From assembly GCA_946415755.1 (NCBI GenBank), contig CAMKTS010000023.1:1-48528 (forward strand): a stretch of DNA of 48,528 bases, read 5' to 3'. Both the position numbers and the translations under genes were made by a program. How positions within the stretch are numbered: the stretch's first letter is position 1; each line of letters starts with the position of its first letter. The notes under the pieces were generated by a model. That model was given only the letters and a program-made list of their open reading frames with translations. It did not search any database and had not been told where the DNA came from. Positions 1 through 7,717 of this stretch are shown here, in pieces. Source of the stretch: an uncultured Prevotella sp. Lineage in GTDB: Bacteria; Bacteroidota; Bacteroidia; Bacteroidales; Bacteroidaceae.

Positions 1-604
<604 letters not shown>

Positions 605-616
605 CCCTGCTCAGGA

Positions 617-865
617 TTAATTAGTAATTAGTAATGAGTAATTAGTAATTATGATTTGCTGGTTGCGCAGTTGAATCCCTGACATGAAGCGTTGTATTTT
701 CAGGTGTTGGTACTGATTCAATCGAAGGTTTTGCTTGTGGAGATTGTCACCTTATACGGTTAGTAGGTGGGTGTATTCAGCGGTATGCAGAATGGTATGC
801 GGTAATCATCATTACTAATTACTCATTACTAATTACTCATTACGAAGGATTACCCATTACTAATT
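617..865. repeat. Inverted 7-bp repeat blocks in the 23S-5S spacer
   Basis: Block 617-654 is a run of 7-bp units (TAATTAG, TAATGAG) and block 805-865 carries the reverse complement (TAATTAC, TCATTAC). The two blocks can pair over about 38 bases with few mismatches and enclose about 150 bp of ordinary spacer. Pairing could form a processing stem in the rRNA precursor. Alternatively these are two copies of an interspersed repeat landed in opposite orientation. The repeat structure is seen directly; the role is inference. Confidence 0.8.
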
Positions 866-875
866 CGAAGATTTA

Positions 876-987
<112 letters not shown>

Positions 988-996
988 TTTCATGAC

Positions 997-1040
997 GAGG
1001 ACTGTAGCCCGGTACAGGGCTGCGGTCCTCTCTTTTTTTT
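997..1040 (+). terminator. Rho-independent terminator of the rRNA operon
   Basis: A 14-bp stem is formed by GAGGACTGTAGCCC (997-1010) and GGGCTGCGGTCCTC (1017-1030), with G-U pairs and a 6-nt loop, followed by a T-rich run to 1040. Confidence 0.93.
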
Positions 1041-1149
1041 GTGGTTGATGTCTGACAGCTATCTCAAAATGTAATTTTCCCGGTGTGTCATTCAATATTA
1101 AAAGAACAAATTTTCGACAATTTTTTATACGATATTTGAAATTTTTGTG

Positions 1150-1157
1150 TATATTTG
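1150..1157 (+). promoter_or_regulatory. Bacteroidetes-type -7 box before the repeat protein
   Basis: TATATTTG matches the TAnnTTTG -7 consensus. The upstream -33 region near 1126-1130 is only T-rich and not a clear TTTG. The box is 56 bp before the start codon at 1214, giving a leader of about 50 nt. Confidence 0.5.
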
Positions 1158-1213
1158 CAGCGCGATTCTTGTTGTCGAATTGATTAGCCAATAATTAAGC
1201 AACTTAAAAACTT

Positions 1214-4200
1214 ATGGATATGAAAAGAATTGTTTCCCTTATGATTGCTCTTCTGGCGATAGTCGCCGGGGCGAGTGCAGATGACCGTACAAAGATTTCC
1301 TTAGTAGAAGCTACGAGTAAAAACTTTGATGCCATTCCTCAGCTTGGTGACCCGATAAGGGACCCAACCTTTATCGTAACAACAGGTGGACCAGCCTATT
1401 TCGATAATCATACTAATATGCGTGCTTGGGAGAAACTGGTTGACGGCCAGTGGAAGAGTGTCAGAAATAATGACACTTTCACTGAAGGTTCCTGGCGTTA
1501 TTGGACTTATGTGACCATAGACCATACCACAGACCCCGACAATGCGTTTGTGCTGGATAAAAGTGCCTTAATAAAGGTAAATGGAATACAGTGGAAAATC
1601 TATGCGGTTAGTATATACGATGATAACTCAAGGATGCGTATTGTTTCTCCTACAATTACCTTAACCAGAAGTAAGGTTTCTTTGGTAGAAGCTACGAGTA
1701 AAAACCTGGATGCCATTCCTCAGCTTGGTGACCCGATAAGTTACCCAACCTTTATCGTAACAACAGGTGCACCAGCCTATTTCGATAATCATACTAATAT
1801 GCGTAATTGGCAGAAACTGGTTGACGGCCAGTGGAAGAGTGTCAGAAATGACACTTTCACTGAAGGTTCCTGGCGTTATTCGGCTAATGTGACCATAGAC
1901 CATACCACAGACCCCGACAATGCGTTTGTGCTGGATAAAAGTGCCTTAATAAAGGTAAATGGAATACAGTGGAATATCAATGGGGTTAGTACATACGATG
2001 ATTACTCAACGATGCATATTGTTTCTCCTACGTTTATTGTAGATTCCAGAAATAAGATAACCCAGGTGGAAGGCAAGAGCACAGACCTGACGACCATTCC
2101 TATATATGGCGGGCCGCTGACCATGCCTACGATTACCCAGGAATCGGGTGCACCAGCCTATTTTAATATAAATAATAGCTATTGGCAGAAGCAGGTTGAC
2201 GGCGAATGGAAGGTTTTCACAAGCGGCACTTTCACGGAGGGTACCTGGCGTTTATTATGTGAGGTGAGAATAGACAATACGACCGATCCCGACCATCAGT
2301 ATATGTTGTCCAGGAATACCACCGTAAAGGTCAACGGAACAGAGTGGGAAAGAGGTGCTTATTCTTGTAGTGATAATTTCTCATATCTGTGGCTTAGCTC
2401 TCCTGAAATAGGAGTAGATTTCGTAGATCTTCGTACAAAGATTACCTCGGTGGTTGGTTCAAGTTCAGACCTGACAACCATCCCTGTTGCAGGTGAACCT
2501 GTGACGACGAAGCCAACGATTACTGTGGAATCGGGTGCACCAGCCTATTTTAATATCAACGATAAAAATGGCTGGTGGTATAAGAAAGTTGACGGTGAAT
2601 GGAAGCAAGTCACAAGCGGCACTTTCACGGAGGGCACCTGGCGTTTCACTTGTTATGTGAGAATAAACTATACGACCGATCCTGACAATCAGTATATGTT
2701 GTCCAGGAATACCACCGTAAAGGTCAACGGAACAGAGTGGGAAAGAGAAGCTTATGATTATAATGATAATTTCACAGATCTGAGGCTTCACTCTCCAGAA
2801 ATGGAAGTTGTCTTTAATGAAAACCGCTCAAAGATTGCTACGGTGCAAGGCTCCAGTTCTGACTTCGCTAACATTCCTGTGTTAGGCGGACCGCTGACGA
2901 AGCCCACCATCGACTCAGAATCGGGCTATACCTATTTCGATATCAACAATTATAATGGCTGGTGGCAGAAGAAGGTTAACGGCCAGTGGCAGGATGTCAA
3001 GAGCGGCACCTTCAGTGAGGGCAGCTGGCGCTTTAAGTGTCAAGTAAGGATTGACAACACTACTGACCCCGACAATGAGCATGTCTTGGCCGACGATGTC
3101 AAAGTAAGGGTGAATGGAATGATATGGGGAAAAGGATCGGTGATTACCGACTATAAATATTCATTCGTAGCGGTTTACTCCCCGGCCATTGAATTGTCAG
3201 AGGAACTGGTGCGCACGGAGGTTTGCATGGTAGAGGCCACATGTCCATTCCTGACAACCATTCCACGGAAGGGGGAACCGGTGACAAAGAAGCCCACGAT
3301 TACTGTGAAATCGGGTGCCCCCGCCTTTTTCAACATCGACGAGTATAACGGCTGGTGGCAGAAGAAGATTGACGGCCAGTGGCAGGATGTTCAGGAAGGT
3401 GTATTCGACGCAGGTAGCTGGCGCTTCTGCTGTCAGGTGAGAATAGATAGCAGCACAGACCCCGATAATAAGTATGTATTGTCTGACGACCTTGGTGTCA
3501 TGGTGAATGGAACCTTGTGGGGAAGACAAAGCCTCCAAGTGCAAGATACCTATTCATACGTATTCGTTACCTCCCAATCAATAGATGTGGAAGAGACGAG
3601 GAGATTTGAATGGTATGGCGAAAACGGCATAGCCAGAGTTGAGACAGGGTTCGGTGACGGTACCAACGACGAAGGAGTCTGGTATGCCAGTAATGACGGC
3701 TCGTCGTATGTGGAATGGGATTGTGAAGAGACAACAGGAGACTATCCAGATAACGAGCTTGTCCAGGCGTATGGCGGCATCAGCGGTACGGCTGTGCTTA
3801 ACGGTAGTAATCCGGAACAGGATCCGTTTGTCGATATCTGTTTCGAAGTTGTCGGCCCAGCCTCCGTCGCCGATGTCTCAGAATGGGGCGGTATTGCCAT
3901 TGCCTATACGAGCGATGTGGCCCCCATCCTTGAACTCGGCTTAGAACCGACTGTGGAAATGAATATGGACTACGCCCGCCCGCAGGTGAAGCTTCCTGCA
4001 TCGCCTATTAGCACTACCTTCGTGCGATTAGACTGGAGTGACTTTGAGCTGCCCGACTGGTACACGGGTTTCGAAGAGATGAGTGGTGCTGAAGCCGCCC
4101 AGCAACTTTGTACCGTCAGGTTCAAGGTTCAAGGGGCAACGGATAATCGCTACCACTTTAATATTGTTGCCATCGGGTCTCGCGATATGTCGAATAATGG

Positions 4201-4603
4201 CAGCCTGCCGGAGTCGGATCTTGAGAAGTGTGCTACGCCGACCATCACATACAAAGACGGAAAGCTGGCATTCGATTGTGAGACGGAAGGAGTTCAGTTC
4301 GTTTATAGGATCACTGCTGTAGATAGCCAAGACGGCAATAGTAACAACGTCAGCTTGACGGGTGTCTATCGCGTGGACGTCTATGCAACGAAGAATGGCA
4401 TGTCAAACTCTGACACAGCCACAGAGGAAATTAAACTGGGAGACGGTGGCGGCATCGGTGACGTGAACGGCGACGGCGTGGTAGACGTGGCCGACGTGGT
4501 GGCTGTGGTGAATATCATCCTGCATGGGGAGGCACAGAGCAGCCCTGAGGTGCAGGCTCGCGCCCGCGAATATCTCAAGGCGCACGGCTTCATCGTACCA
4601 TAA
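1214..4603 (+). CDS. Secreted six-repeat protein with dockerin-like C-terminus
   Basis: The 1129-residue product begins with a signal peptide (cleavage likely after ...AGASA, residue 22; an alternative start is M3). Six imperfect repeats of about 127-130 residues start near residues 25, 152, 278, 407, 538 and 667. Each contains a W-QKK-DG-W block, a GTFTEGSWR-like block and a TTDPDN-like block. After about residue 793 a domain with many Trp and acidic residues resembles a carbohydrate-binding beta-sandwich, but I do not recognise its family. A short segment near 1015-1070 (CATPTITYKDGKL) resembles Fn3-associated or chitobiase C-terminal modules. Residues 1082-1106 (GDVNGDGVVDVADVV) form a single dockerin-type calcium loop with helix. 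The role is probably surface or extracellular binding. No catalytic motif is visible. Repeats 1 and 2 are almost identical at DNA level, a sign of recent tandem duplication. Confidence 0.85.
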   Translation: MDMKRIVSLMIALLAIVAGASADDRTKISLVEATSKNFDAIPQLGDPIRDPTFIVTTGGPAYFDNHTNMRAWEKLVDGQWKSVRNNDTFTEGSWRYWTYVTIDHTTDPDNAFVLDKSALIKVNGIQWKIYAVSIYDDNSRMRIVSPTITLTRSKVSLVEATSKNLDAIPQLGDPISYPTFIVTTGAPAYFDNHTNMRNWQKLVDGQWKSVRNDTFTEGSWRYSANVTIDHTTDPDNAFVLDKSALIKVNGIQWNINGVSTYDDYSTMHIVSPTFIVDSRNKITQVEGKSTDLTTIPIYGGPLTMPTITQESGAPAYFNINNSYWQKQVDGEWKVFTSGTFTEGTWRLLCEVRIDNTTDPDHQYMLSRNTTVKVNGTEWERGAYSCSDNFSYLWLSSPEIGVDFVDLRTKITSVVGSSSDLTTIPVAGEPVTTKPTITVESGAPAYFNINDKNGWWYKKVDGEWKQVTSGTFTEGTWRFTCYVRINYTTDPDNQYMLSRNTTVKVNGTEWEREAYDYNDNFTDLRLHSPEMEVVFNENRSKIATVQGSSSDFANIPVLGGPLTKPTIDSESGYTYFDINNYNGWWQKKVNGQWQDVKSGTFSEGSWRFKCQVRIDNTTDPDNEHVLADDVKVRVNGMIWGKGSVITDYKYSFVAVYSPAIELSEELVRTEVCMVEATCPFLTTIPRKGEPVTKKPTITVKSGAPAFFNIDEYNGWWQKKIDGQWQDVQEGVFDAGSWRFCCQVRIDSSTDPDNKYVLSDDLGVMVNGTLWGRQSLQVQDTYSYVFVTSQSIDVEETRRFEWYGENGIARVETGFGDGTNDEGVWYASNDGSSYVEWDCEETTGDYPDNELVQAYGGISGTAVLNGSNPEQDPFVDICFEVVGPASVADVSEWGGIAIAYTSDVAPILELGLEPTVEMNMDYARPQVKLPASPISTTFVRLDWSDFELPDWYTGFEEMSGAEAAQQLCTVRFKVQGATDNRYHFNIVAIGSRDMSNNGSLPESDLEKCATPTITYKDGKLAFDCETEGVQFVYRITAVDSQDGNSNNVSLTGVYRVDVYATKNGMSNSDTATEEIKLGDGGGIGDVNGDGVVDVADVVAVVNIILHGEAQSSPEVQARAREYLKAHGFIVP

Positions 4604-4623
4604 TGAACGATCTGACGCTAAGG

Positions 4624-4665
4624 TGTTCGCCAGTTCCTGTCCGTGGGGACTGGCGAATGTTTTTA
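4624..4665 (+). terminator. Terminator after the six-repeat protein gene
   Basis: TTCGCCAGT (4626-4634) pairs with ACTGGCGAA (4649-4657) and is followed by a T run at 4660-4664. Confidence 0.88.
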
Positions 4666-4703
4666 ATATGTACCCCAACGGCAGTCATGACTTACAAGAC
4701 TGC

Positions 4704-5228
4704 AAAAATCCTACTTTTCCTGCACTGACCACTGAGTATCAGGATTTTACGCAGATTTTCCTACACTGGATCCTACACTGGATCCTACACTGAATCCTGC
4801 ACTGAATCCTGCACTGTATTGTGAAGTGCGCGAATGATGATGGTTATTGATGTTTATATATCCCAACTATTCCCAAGATTTTTCCCATGCGATGGGATTT
4901 TTGTGAGGAGGCCACTCACGGAATTGAGGAGGCCACTCACGGTCGTGAGGAGGCTCTTCACGGGAATAAGTAGGCCACTTACGAAAGTAAGTAAGCCATT
5001 TACAAAAATAAGTAAGCCACTTACAAAAGTAAGTAAGCCATTTACAAAAATAAGTAAGCCACTTACAAAAGTAAGTAAGCCACTTACAAAAGTAAGTAAG
5101 CCACTTACGATGGCACTGTACTTGTTGAAGATTATTCCAGTGTAGGATTCAGTGCAGGATTCAGTGTGGGTTTTCTGACAGTAAGTGCCTGATACTCAGC
5201 GGTCAGTGCAGGAAATGTAGGATATTTG
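4704..5228. repeat. 525-bp element: long inverted repeats around a hairpin array
   Basis: The left arm (4704-4817) and right arm (5138-5228) are imperfect inverted copies. For example CCTGCACTGACCACTGAGTA on the left corresponds to the complement of TACTCAGCGGTCAGTGCAGG on the right, and both arms contain 12-bp sub-repeats of the form TCCTACACTGGA. The interior holds a 21-bp hairpin array (listed separately). The whole looks like a non-autonomous, MITE-like or REP/BIME-like unit. No transposase is present. The structure is seen directly; mobility is inference. Confidence 0.8.
4900..5109. repeat. Ten 21-bp tandem palindromic units
   Basis: Ten consecutive 21-bp units occur, each with a small stem around AAGCC or GAGGC (GTAAGT-AAGCC-ACTTAC; GTGAG-GAGGC-CACTCAC). 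Early units use GTGAG/CTCAC and later ones GTAAG/CTTAC, so the two sides of the stem change together, and later units alternate in a 42-bp higher-order pattern. Because 21 is a multiple of 3, a frame stays open through the array (7-residue SKPLTKV-type repeats), but no start signal supports translation. Confidence 0.85.
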
Positions 5229-5352
5229 TTTTTTCCCCAGTACACCTCACACAGCTCCTTGGGGATATCAAGGCGATGGCTTCATCAATGGCGAATGAAA
5301 TCTTGATTCATGTTAAGAAATTGGTTAGGTATGTTATAATTTGTCATTATAG

Positions 5353-5383
5353 TTGCCTGTTTTGGGATAAATGCGTACCTTTG
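5353..5383 (+). promoter_or_regulatory. Promoter of the SLT-like hydrolase gene
   Basis: TTG (5353-5355) and TACCTTTG (5376-5383), separated by 20 bp, fit the Bacteroidetes -33/-7 pattern. The leader is about 65 nt and contains a small hairpin (GTCTC 5414-5418 with GAGAC 5424-5428). Confidence 0.72.
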
Positions 5384-5452
5384 TGCGCGATAACAATAGC
5401 ATGGCGGCTGAATGTCTCGTGGTGAGACGGCTGTGCTTAAACGGATAACACA

Positions 5453-5893
5453 ATGAAAAAATTAGCTAAGATTGCATGTCTGACATGCATGATTTTGATG
5501 TTAGTTCCCATTCATGCTTCGGCAGGGACTAAAGGAAAGCAAAGCTCACGATTCGACTGGAATCCCGTTATCGATGCGATTATCGAGGTGGAGAGCGAAG
5601 GTAAGGCTGATGCCGTAGACAAGAGCGGCAAGTCGTGCGGTATCATGCAGATTACCCCGATACTGGTGGAGGAGTGCAACCGCATACTGGAGCTGAAGAA
5701 CAATGGCAAGCGCTACACGATGAAGGACCGTTTCAGCGTCCGGAAATCGAAGGAGATGTTTCTGTTGTACCAGTCGTTTTACAACCCCAAGAACAACGTT
5801 GAGCAGGCCATCCGCTCGTGGAACGGTGGCATGGGCTACACGAAGAGGGGCACTCAAAAGTATTTTGAGAAAGTGATGAGCAAAATGAAGTAG
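5453..5893 (+). CDS. Exported lytic-transglycosylase-like (SLT) protein
   Basis: The 146-residue product has an N-terminal signal peptide (cleavage near HASA, residue 24). The remainder resembles the soluble lytic transglycosylase/goose-lysozyme fold. A candidate catalytic Glu lies in IEVES (E47), followed by the SLT-type turn KSGKSCGIMQI (63-67 being GIMQI), and a late WNGG motif near residue 123. The expected reaction is cleavage of the MurNAc-GlcNAc bond in peptidoglycan in the periplasm. It is short for the family, containing little beyond the core fold. It stands alone between its own promoter and terminator. The family call is good; the cellular role (remodelling or assembly of an envelope machine) is open. 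Confidence 0.8.
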   Translation: MKKLAKIACLTCMILMLVPIHASAGTKGKQSSRFDWNPVIDAIIEVESEGKADAVDKSGKSCGIMQITPILVEECNRILELKNNGKRYTMKDRFSVRKSKEMFLLYQSFYNPKNNVEQAIRSWNGGMGYTKRGTQKYFEKVMSKMK

Positions 5894-5917
5894 AAAGTTT
5901 ATTTCATTCATTCTGAT

Positions 5918-5957
5918 AGAAGTACAGGTCTTCAAAGGATTTGTACTTCTTTTTTTT
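5918..5957 (+). terminator. Terminator after the SLT-like gene
   Basis: AGAAGTACA (5918-5926) pairs with TGTACTTCT (5942-5950), followed by seven more T. Confidence 0.92.
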
Positions 5958-5975
5958 ATTGTCGGCATAAAAATG

Positions 5976-6000
5976 AAAAAAGTCCGATGGTTTCGGACTT
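5976..6000 (-). terminator. Terminator of the tRNA-fMet gene
   Basis: Read on the minus strand, AAGTCCGA pairs with TCGGACTT across a 5-nt loop and is followed by a run of T (complement of 5976-5981), about 10 bp after the tRNA 3' end. Confidence 0.9.
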
Positions 6001-6009
6001 CTCTCTGAG

Positions 6010-6082
6010 TTGCGGAGGCAGGACTCGAACATGCGACCTCCAGGTTATGAGCCTGGCGAGCTACCAACTGCTCCACTCCGCG
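6010..6082 (-). tRNA. Initiator tRNA-fMet (CAT)
   Basis: The cloverleaf folds with acceptor stem CGCGGAG/CTCCGCA, D stem GAGC/GCTC, anticodon loop CTCATAA and T loop TTCGAGT. Initiator identity is shown by the unpaired C1:A72 end and the A11:U24 pair. Discriminator is A73 and CCA is not encoded. Two departures are seen: the anticodon stem has A29:U41 where initiators usually have three G:C pairs, and the T stem has a U:C mismatch (GCATG against CCTGC). It has its own promoter and terminator. Confidence 0.93.
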
Positions 6083-6102
6083 ATATTTTTCTTTAGCGGG
6101 TG

Positions 6103-6134
6103 CAAAGGTACAACTATTTTCTGAATTATGCAAA
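6103..6134 (-). promoter_or_regulatory. Promoter of tRNA-fMet
   Basis: On the minus strand TTTG (complement of 6131-6134) and TACCTTTG (complement of 6103-6110) are separated by 20 bp, an exact match to the Bacteroidetes pattern. Confidence 0.85.
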
Positions 6135-6201
6135 TGTTTTCGTGAAAAATAACCAAAAATTGGTATTTTACTATGTTTTATTACATTTTAGCACGAAAAA
6201 G

Positions 6202-6233
6202 TTTGGCTGTTTGCAAAGTATTTCCTAATTTTG
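6202..6233 (+). promoter_or_regulatory. Promoter of the tetR-fabG pair
   Basis: TTTG (6202-6205) and TAATTTTG (6226-6233), spaced 20 bp apart, lie 51 bp before the TetR start codon. Confidence 0.82.
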
Positions 6234-6284
6234 CACACGCTAATAGCAATGTGCAATAATTAGTCAAACAGTAAGATAGTAACG

Positions 6285-6878
6285 ATGTCGATATCTAAAA
6301 CACGCCAGAAATTAGTGGATGTGGCTCGCCAGCTCTTTGCAAAGAACGGTCTGGAGAGCACCACTATGAACGATATTGCCCTTGCTTCGGGTAAGGGGCG
6401 TCGCACGCTGTATACCTATTTCAAATCCAAGGAGGATATCTACTATGCCGTGATAGAAAGCGAGTTGGAGCGTCTTTCCGACCAGTTGGATGAGGTGGCA
6501 TTGAAGAAGATTCCCCCACAGGAGAAGATTATTGAACTCATCTACCTTCATCTGAGTATGATTCGCGAGACGGTGGTGCGCAACGGTAACCTGCGTGCTG
6601 AGTTCTTCCGTAATATTTGGATGGTCGAGAAGGTTCGCAAGAACTTTGACGATGCGGAGATTGAACTGTTCCGCAAGGTGTTCCGAGAAGGCAAGGAGGA
6701 TGGCGAGTTTGATATTGACAATGTCGACCTCGTGGCCGATATAACGCATTATTGTATCAAGGGCCTTGAGGTGCCGTATATCTACGGCCGTATTGCTCAT
6801 GGCATGACTGCCGAGGCCACGAAGCCTCAGGTGGCCAAGATTGTGTATAGCGCATTGGGTAAGCGCGTCAGGTATTGA
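6285..6878 (+). CDS. TetR/AcrR-family transcriptional regulator
   Basis: The 197-residue product has the TetR N-terminal DNA-binding domain (about residues 5-55): KTRQKLVDVARQLFAKNG, then TTMNDIALASG and a recognition segment ending TLYTYFKSKEDIY. The helical C-terminal part (60-197) would bind ligand and dimerise and is not diagnostic. It sits 28 bp before fabG on the same strand with one promoter ahead of both, so it may control fatty-acid synthesis genes; that is inference from position. Length is typical of the family. Confidence 0.92.
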   Translation: MSISKTRQKLVDVARQLFAKNGLESTTMNDIALASGKGRRTLYTYFKSKEDIYYAVIESELERLSDQLDEVALKKIPPQEKIIELIYLHLSMIRETVVRNGNLRAEFFRNIWMVEKVRKNFDDAEIELFRKVFREGKEDGEFDIDNVDLVADITHYCIKGLEVPYIYGRIAHGMTAEATKPQVAKIVYSALGKRVRY

Positions 6879-6906
6879 GACATTTTATTTAATTTTTGAT
6901 AGAAAA

Positions 6907-7644
6907 ATGGGATTATTAGAAGGAAAGACAGCACTGATTACGGGTGCTGCACGCGGTATCGGAAAAGCTATCGCGCTGAAGTTTGCTGAAGAGGGTGCTA
7001 ACATTGCTTTCACCGACTTGGAAGTGAACGAAGAAACCGAGAAAGAGATTGCTGCCAAGGGGGTAAAGGCAAAGAGCTATGCCTCGAATGCTGCCGATTT
7101 TGCACAGACGGAAGAGGTGGTGAAGGCTGTGAAGGAAGAGTTTGGCTCCATTGATATTCTGGTGAACAATGCCGGCATCACCAAGGATGGTCTGATGCTG
7201 CGCATGACCGAGCAGCAGTGGGATGCCGTGATTGCCGTCAACCTGAAGTCGGCTTTCAACTTCATCCATGCCTGTGTTCCCGTGATGATGCGCCAGCGTG
7301 GTGGCTCGATTATCAATATGGCCAGTGTCGTGGGTGTGCATGGCAATGCCGGACAGGCCAACTATGCCGCTTCGAAGGCTGGTCTTATCGCATTGGCAAA
7401 GAGTATTGGCCAGGAGATGGGACCGAAGGGCATCCGTGCCAACGCCATTGCCCCGGGCTTTATCGAGACGGCTATGACGGCCGCTCTTCCTGAAGAGGTT
7501 CGCAAGGAGTGGTGCAATAAGATTCCCCTGCGCCGTGGCGGTCAGGTAGAGGATATTGCCAACGTGGCCACCTTCCTGGCTTCGGATATGTCAAGCTATG
7601 TCAGTGGCCAGGTCATCCAAGTGGATGGTGGCATGAACATGTAG
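6907..7644 (+). CDS. fabG: 3-oxoacyl-[ACP] reductase FabG
   Basis: The 245-residue short-chain dehydrogenase reduces 3-oxoacyl-ACP with NADPH in fatty-acid elongation (cytosol). Visible motifs are the nucleotide-binding TGAARGIG (12-19), NNAG (87-90), and the catalytic set N112, S140, Y153 and K157 (YAASK). The end VDGGMNM is typical of FabG. The start at 6907 was chosen because MGLLEGKTALITG is the usual FabG N-terminus; a longer reading from 6841 would overlap the tetR end. It follows tetR by 28 bp and is closed by a bidirectional terminator. The SDR superfamily is broad, but length and motifs favour FabG. Confidence 0.93.
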   Translation: MGLLEGKTALITGAARGIGKAIALKFAEEGANIAFTDLEVNEETEKEIAAKGVKAKSYASNAADFAQTEEVVKAVKEEFGSIDILVNNAGITKDGLMLRMTEQQWDAVIAVNLKSAFNFIHACVPVMMRQRGGSIINMASVVGVHGNAGQANYAASKAGLIALAKSIGQEMGPKGIRANAIAPGFIETAMTAALPEEVRKEWCNKIPLRRGGQVEDIANVATFLASDMSSYVSGQVIQVDGGMNM

Positions 7645-7660
7645 AAGGATAAGGAATTAA

Positions 7661-7699
7661 AAATGAAAAAGGAGTCCCAGGCGGGGCTCCTTTTCATTT
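7661..7699. terminator. Bidirectional terminator between fabG and the GH3 gene
   Basis: AAATGAAAAAGGAG (from 7661) pairs with CTCCTTTTCATTT (7687-7699), with A-rich and T-rich sides, so it can serve fabG on the plus strand and the GH3 gene on the minus strand. Confidence 0.85.
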
Positions 7700-7717
7700 C
7701 CTTATATGGGTGGAATA

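Noticed and set aside
4900..5109. 21-bp array as a CRISPR
   Set aside because: There are no unique spacers: units abut directly with only small stem changes, and no cas genes are present.
4834..5145. 103-codon frame through the 21-bp array (SKPLTKV repeats)
   Set aside because: The frame is open only because 21 is divisible by 3. No ribosome site precedes the ATG, and stem-preserving changes fit nucleic-acid structure better than a protein.
6841..6906. Longer start for fabG at 6841
   Set aside because: It would overlap the tetR coding end and add residues foreign to FabG; 6907 gives the usual N-terminus.
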